Shown in pieces: positions 60,761-64,000 of a DNA stretch of 64,000 nucleotides; the stretch's first letter is position 1, and each line of letters opens with the position of its first letter. A program made the translations under genes and the position numbers. The notes beneath the pieces were generated by a model. That model was not told the DNA's origin. It saw only the letters and a list, made by a program, of their open reading frames with translations, and did no database searches. This DNA comes from Chryseobacterium lactis (GTDB taxonomy: Bacteria > Bacteroidota > Bacteroidia > Flavobacteriales > Weeksellaceae): assembly GCF_003815875.1 (NCBI RefSeq), contig NZ_CP033924.1:1984001-2048000 (forward strand). The letters are read 5' to 3'.

Positions 60761-62053
60761 ATGAAAAAGATTTATACACTAGCTGCGGTTATGGCCGCTT
60801 TTGCTTTGCAGGCTCAATTTTCAGTGACCATTCAGACCCCTGCAGATTTTAAAGATCAAGACGCTATTCTATATACATTAAACGGTTCAAAAGATGTTAT
60901 TGTTACTAAAGAACAAAGTAAGAATAACACATGGACATTTAAGTATCCTAGCCATTATATGGGAATGATGAAAGTCTATTTCCCAGGTTCTAATAATACT
61001 ATAAATTTTATTTCTGAAAATAAAAATATAAGCTTAAAGCTAGACGTTCAGAATAATAAAGTTAAAGATATAATTTATCTTGACGAAGCCAATGAGCTGA
61101 TGAGTAAGCAGCAGGAAGGATCACAAAAGAAAGAGCTTATTCTCCCGGCTTTAGCTCAGATAAAAGAATATTACAAAGATAATACTGACTTTGGAAAAGC
61201 ACTGAAAACAGAGATTGAAAGACTTTCCGGAACTTCAGGCTCGATTGATGCTGCACAGCACCCGTTTATATCATATTATAATAGCAATTACAGCAAGTTT
61301 CTATCTAACTCATCAGATCCCGCTAAAAAGGTGAATCAGGACGAAATTATTAATTTCCTTGATAAGTCTAATGATATGCTTGAGTCTTCATCATTATTAA
61401 GACCGGTATTAGTAGCTTATCTGAATTCAGGTGGAAATACAAATGTAGCAGGTTCTGTGGATAAACTTCTGGATCGTTTAAAAGTAGAAACTCCGAGAGG
61501 GCAAACTGTTTTATCTGAATTGATTGAGATCTTTGATGTATACCAGATGGATGATCTTAAGACCAAATATCTTGGTCTTGCCAAGAACCTTAAATGTACT
61601 ATCAACGATCGACTTGCTTCTACCTTAAAATCTAATGCCAATGTAGAAATTGGAGCAGCTTTCCCTAATTATAAATTCAAGTCACCGGCTAATACGACAG
61701 CAAAATCAATTTATGATGTAAAAGCAGATAAAAAGGTTGTTGTTTTCTGGTCTTCTACCTGTTCACATTGTGAAACTGAGCTTCCAAAATTATTGGAAAA
61801 ATACAATGATTTAAAGTCCAAAAATATTCAGGTGATTGGCCTTTCTTTAGATGTTGACAAAAGCTCGTACACAAAAAGGATTGCGGCATTTCCATGGGTT
61901 AATGATTCCGAATTACAGGGATGGAATAGTAGTTACGTAGATATGTACAATGTGCATGCAACTCCGACGTATTTTATTTTAGATGCTAACAACAAGATAA
62001 TCAATAAACCAGAGCATGTTGGCAATGTTTTAGAGTATTTTAAACTAAAATAA
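60761..62053 (+). CDS. TlpA-like thioredoxin-fold protein
   Basis: A 430-residue exported protein (signal peptide to about residue 18, FALQAQ). The N-terminal ~90 residues are a beta-rich DUF4369-like domain, the middle is helical, and the C-terminal ~140 residues are a TlpA/AhpC-TSA thioredoxin domain. Its active site is WSSTCSHCETELP (CSHC) and it has a cis-Pro in HATPTYFIL. It is probably a periplasmic disulfide reductase or thiol oxidoreductase. The nearby cysteine-rich peptides could be relevant, but no direct link is shown. Confidence 0.88.
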   Translation: MKKIYTLAAVMAAFALQAQFSVTIQTPADFKDQDAILYTLNGSKDVIVTKEQSKNNTWTFKYPSHYMGMMKVYFPGSNNTINFISENKNISLKLDVQNNKVKDIIYLDEANELMSKQQEGSQKKELILPALAQIKEYYKDNTDFGKALKTEIERLSGTSGSIDAAQHPFISYYNSNYSKFLSNSSDPAKKVNQDEIINFLDKSNDMLESSSLLRPVLVAYLNSGGNTNVAGSVDKLLDRLKVETPRGQTVLSELIEIFDVYQMDDLKTKYLGLAKNLKCTINDRLASTLKSNANVEIGAAFPNYKFKSPANTTAKSIYDVKADKKVVVFWSSTCSHCETELPKLLEKYNDLKSKNIQVIGLSLDVDKSSYTKRIAAFPWVNDSELQGWNSSYVDMYNVHATPTYFILDANNKIINKPEHVGNVLEYFKLK

Positions 62054-62054
62054 T

Positions 62055-62085
62055 TTTGGTAGTTAAAATATAATTTCTATATTTG
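62055..62085 (+). promoter_or_regulatory. tRNA promoter
   Basis: TTTG (62055-62058), exactly 19 nt, then TATATTTG (62078-62085): a perfect Bacteroidota promoter 13 nt before the tRNA. This is the best consensus match in the window. Confidence 0.85.
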
Positions 62086-62097
62086 CACCACCAAAAA

Positions 62098-62171
62098 GGC
62101 GAGGTAGCTCAGTTGGTTAGAGCGCAGGATTCATAACCCTGAGGTCACGGGTTCAATTCCCGTCTTCGCTA
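62098..62171 (+). tRNA. tRNA-Met (CAT anticodon)
   Basis: A 74-nt cloverleaf: acceptor GGCGAGG with CTTCGCT (two G-U pairs), D arm GCTC...GAGC, anticodon loop TTCATAA, T arm ACGGG-TTCAATT-CCCGT, discriminator A; CCA is not encoded. The anticodon stem CAGGA/CCCTG has one A-C mismatch next to the loop. CAT could also mean Ile2 after lysidine modification; the overall sequence looks like elongator tRNA-Met. Confidence 0.9.
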
Positions 62172-62178
62172 CAAAAAG

Positions 62179-62211
62179 CCGCAATCATTGTTTATCATGA
62201 TTGCGGTTTTT
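62179..62211 (+). terminator. tRNA terminator
   Basis: CCGCAATCAT and ATGATTGCGG form a 10-bp stem with an 8-nt loop, followed by TTTTT, 7 nt after the tRNA. Confidence 0.88.
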
Positions 62212-62356
62212 GCTTTTAAAAACCATAAGGTTTTCTATTCTAATTTCTCAAATTATTTTCTTTTTATAGACTTACATCTTCTTAACCTAAAATTAAAGAT
62301 ATTCCGGGTCTCATTCTTATATATTGTAGATTCTTACTATTCATAGTTTTTTTGAG

Positions 62357-62491
62357 TCAAACAGCAGCTAAAATAGGATGATCTGACGGGAACTCCATCG
62401 TATTATGTAATTGTGACAAAAAGTCTTTTTTGACTTTCTTTTCGATGTAATTATTCATATGTGAACGTGCAGATGTTGATTCAGTCGGCAT
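62357..62491 (-). CDS. Possible 44-residue protein
   Basis: An open frame in the 380-nt gap between the tRNA and the HlyD gene. It encodes MPTESTSARSHMNNYIEKKV and 24 more residues with a plausible, charged, protein-like composition. It begins 5 nt after the terminator U-tract of the HlyD gene, and no promoter is visible. It may be a gene remnant or chance. The rest of the gap (62212-62356) holds nothing I can support. Confidence 0.25.
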   Translation of the reverse strand: MPTESTSARSHMNNYIEKKVKKDFLSQLHNTMEFPSDHPILAAV

Positions 62492-62495
62492 GCAC

Positions 62496-62528
62496 AAAAA
62501 AACCGTTATCACTGTATGAAACGGTTTT
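62496..62528 (-). terminator. Rho-independent terminator of the HlyD operon
   Basis: AAAACCGTT (62499-62507) pairs with AACGGTTTT (62520-62528) over a 12-nt loop, with seven U on the minus strand, 25 nt past the HlyD stop. Confidence 0.85.
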
Positions 62529-62553
62529 GTTTTTTTATTCTTAATACAATTTA

Positions 62554-63852
62554 TCAGGATTGATATCCCAGTAGCTTTCTGATCTGATAGAAGAACCTTT
62601 CGATAAGTCTTAAATCCTGCGTAACAATTTCCGCACTACCTCTAAGCTCTTTATCGAATACCAATGTTTTATTATAGCTTGTTTTTAGCCCTTTCGGTAA
62701 AACTACATCTACATAGTAATTTCCTTTATCATCAGGAATAAGAGAGATATTCTGTACTTTTCCTTCTATAATACCATATTCCTGGAAACGGTAATTGTCA
62801 AGTTTAATCAAGACTTTTTCTCCCTGAGTAATCTTTCCGGAATTAATTGTAGGCACTGACATTCTACCCACTAGTTTTTCCTTGTTCCTAGGTAGGATAG
62901 ATAAGATCGGTTCTCCGGCCTTTACAAACTGATTTTCGCCAAAAAACTGTTGAAAGCTGGCAACACCATCAGTAGATGAAATAACAAGATAATTCTGCTC
63001 CCATTGCTTTAATGATTTGCGTAGCTGTTCAAACAACTGCAGTGTTTGTGAAGAATAAGTGATCTTATCTTTTTCAGTATTAATGGCGGTTCCACTTTTG
63101 GTTTTGTTAAGATTGGAAATACCTTCTTCTGATTGAGAGATGGAAATATTAATATTTTCCATGTTTTGTTGAGCCTGAAGATATTTAATCTTTTCATTTT
63201 CAAGTTCCATGGCAGAAATAACTCCTTGATTGTAAAGTTCCTGAGATCTCTGGAAGTTTTTCTTGGTAAGATCATACTTCGCTGATTCCAGATTTTTCTG
63301 CTGCTTTAATGTAGCAATTCTTATTCTGTATTCTGAAATGCTGTTATTGGCAGCCAGGCTTTCCGGAGCATAAGGTTGTAATCTGGTGAAAAGCTCTTCA
63401 TCCTGAAATGCTTTTGCAAAGCTGTTGTAATCACCCTGTAATTCTCCAAGTTTAAATCTTGAAGCTACAGCAAGTGGAAAAGATACGATCTGATTAGGCG
63501 CAATAGAATCTACCAGTTTTTTCAATTCCAGTACATCTTGATAATTGGCAGCAGATTGCATCACCATCATTACATCTCCTTTTTTTACTTCCTGATGGTC
63601 TTTGATAAATATTTTTTCAATTTTGGAACCAATCCTTGCCTCCATTTTTTCAGGAGGATTTTGAGAGGTTACAATAATAGGAGCCGGTACGAACTCCGGA
63701 TATTTTATAATATAACTCATTGCGAGAATGAGCAGGAGAATAATAAATATAACCGTGTTTCCCCAGCGGATCATCCAATGTGGAGGCTGGGTAAGAATAT
63801 CCTGTACGCTTTCTGAGCGGAGTTCAATATTGTCTAAAACGTCTTCTTTCAT
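62554..63852 (-). CDS. HlyD-family membrane fusion protein of a peptide exporter
   Basis: A 432-residue periplasmic adaptor. It has one N-terminal membrane helix (about residues 30-48), a barrel-sandwich half (PEKMEARIGSKIEKIFIKDHQEVKKGD), a long coiled-coil hairpin (about 150-270), and a second half with GKITQGEKVLIKLD. The C-terminus RLIERFFYQIRKLLGYQS is typical of adaptors paired with peptidase-containing ABC transporters. It follows a peptide precursor gene after 45 nt, so it probably exports it. The transporter would lie beyond the right edge or elsewhere. Confidence 0.9.
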   Translation of the reverse strand: MKEDVLDNIELRSESVQDILTQPPHWMIRWGNTVIFIILLLILAMSYIIKYPEFVPAPIIVTSQNPPEKMEARIGSKIEKIFIKDHQEVKKGDVMMVMQSAANYQDVLELKKLVDSIAPNQIVSFPLAVASRFKLGELQGDYNSFAKAFQDEELFTRLQPYAPESLAANNSISEYRIRIATLKQQKNLESAKYDLTKKNFQRSQELYNQGVISAMELENEKIKYLQAQQNMENINISISQSEEGISNLNKTKSGTAINTEKDKITYSSQTLQLFEQLRKSLKQWEQNYLVISSTDGVASFQQFFGENQFVKAGEPILSILPRNKEKLVGRMSVPTINSGKITQGEKVLIKLDNYRFQEYGIIEGKVQNISLIPDDKGNYYVDVVLPKGLKTSYNKTLVFDKELRGSAEIVTQDLRLIERFFYQIRKLLGYQS

Positions 63853-63897
63853 TTTTCTGAGGTAAAATTTCCCCCATTATTTCAGAGGGAATATAAA

Positions 63898-64000
63898 TTA
63901 AATAAATGGACAGTTTCCGTCGTACCATGACGGAGGACTTGTATCAGCATCCGGTGGACATGCAATGTGATGCATTCTGCATGGCATCCAACTTCCCAGG
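63898..64000 (-). CDS. Peptide precursor, C-terminal part only
   Basis: A frame open to the right edge encodes 33 residues ending ACPPDADTSPPSWYDGNCPF-I, with three cysteines and a CPP motif like that of the peptide at 17012. The N-terminal leader is outside the window. Its position directly upstream of the HlyD adaptor supports a secreted bacteriocin-like or signalling peptide. A weak 7-bp hairpin between the two genes might reduce readthrough into the adaptor. Confidence 0.6.
   Translation of the reverse strand, partial: LGSWMPCRMHHIACPPDADTSPPSWYDGNCPFI

Noticed and set aside
62098..62171. tRNA-Ile2 with a CAT anticodon
   Set aside because: It cannot be fully excluded, but the acceptor and arms resemble elongator tRNA-Met more than Ile2.
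1..64000. CRISPR array
   Set aside because: No series of identical direct repeats with regular spacers is visible; repeated phrases are confined to single intercistronic gaps and are inverted.

Overview
The window reads as a chromosome segment of a Flavobacteriia/Weeksellaceae bacterium, most like Chryseobacterium. The evidence is AT-rich DNA with almost no Shine-Dalgarno sequences, promoters of the Bacteroidota type (TTTG, about 19 nt, TAnnTTTG), GLPGLI-family proteins, type IX secretion (T9SS) C-terminal domains, M43 metalloproteases and double-glycine leader peptides. No rRNA, CRISPR array, prophage or classical insertion sequence was found.

Layout. 1-14 kb: secreted and envelope functions. 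These are two M1 aminopeptidase-like proteins (the first cut by the left edge), a secreted endonuclease/phosphatase-fold protein, an OmpR-type two-component pair facing a GLPGLI protein and a TonB-receptor-like barrel, a PAP2 phosphatase with a barrel-like tail, and two tandem M43 metalloproteases. 14-20 kb: a four-gene operon ending in a NarL-type two-component pair, an unlisted 49-residue double-glycine peptide with six cysteines, and clpB. 20-40 kb: a TetR regulator, a CPBP protease-like protein and then a long phenylacetate degradation operon (paaK-E-A-B-C-D-G-H-I-J-Y-Z). It is interleaved with accessory genes: a secreted protein, a beta-helix protein, a 105-residue protein, two DUF6624 proteins, a REP-associated transposase (RAYT) and an esterase. 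40-45 kb: a second RAYT with REP palindromes, DUF4241 and SMUG2-like genes, a T9SS protein, a tail-collar protein and an enoyl-CoA hydratase homologue that could supply the missing PaaF step. 45-49 kb: a small winged-helix regulator with two identical palindromic operator candidates and membrane genes, including a Coq4-like protein. 49-58 kb: lipoproteins, a T9SS subtilase, a beta-lactamase-fold hydrolase, dtd, a second GLPGLI protein, greA, a HIT protein and clpX. 58-64 kb: a large surface protein, a tiny Gly-rich membrane-anchored protein, a TlpA-like thioredoxin, tRNA-Met, and on the right edge an HlyD-type export subunit beside a partial peptide precursor.

How the genes work together. PaaK activates phenylacetate to its CoA ester, PaaABCE (with PaaD) makes the ring epoxide, PaaG isomerises it, PaaZ opens and oxidises the ring, and hydratase/PaaH/PaaJ complete beta-oxidation, with PaaI and PaaY as thioesterase-type salvage enzymes. 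A palindrome over the paaK transcription start is a likely site for the adjacent TetR regulator.

The most unusual structure is the series of imperfect inverted repeats, built from a few recurring short phrases, that fills most gaps between paa genes. Others are REP palindromes inside a RAYT coding sequence, the knottin-like peptide, the 11-bp phased TTAACC repeats, and the PaaZ-DUF1569 fusion. All family names come from reading motifs; no database search was run.
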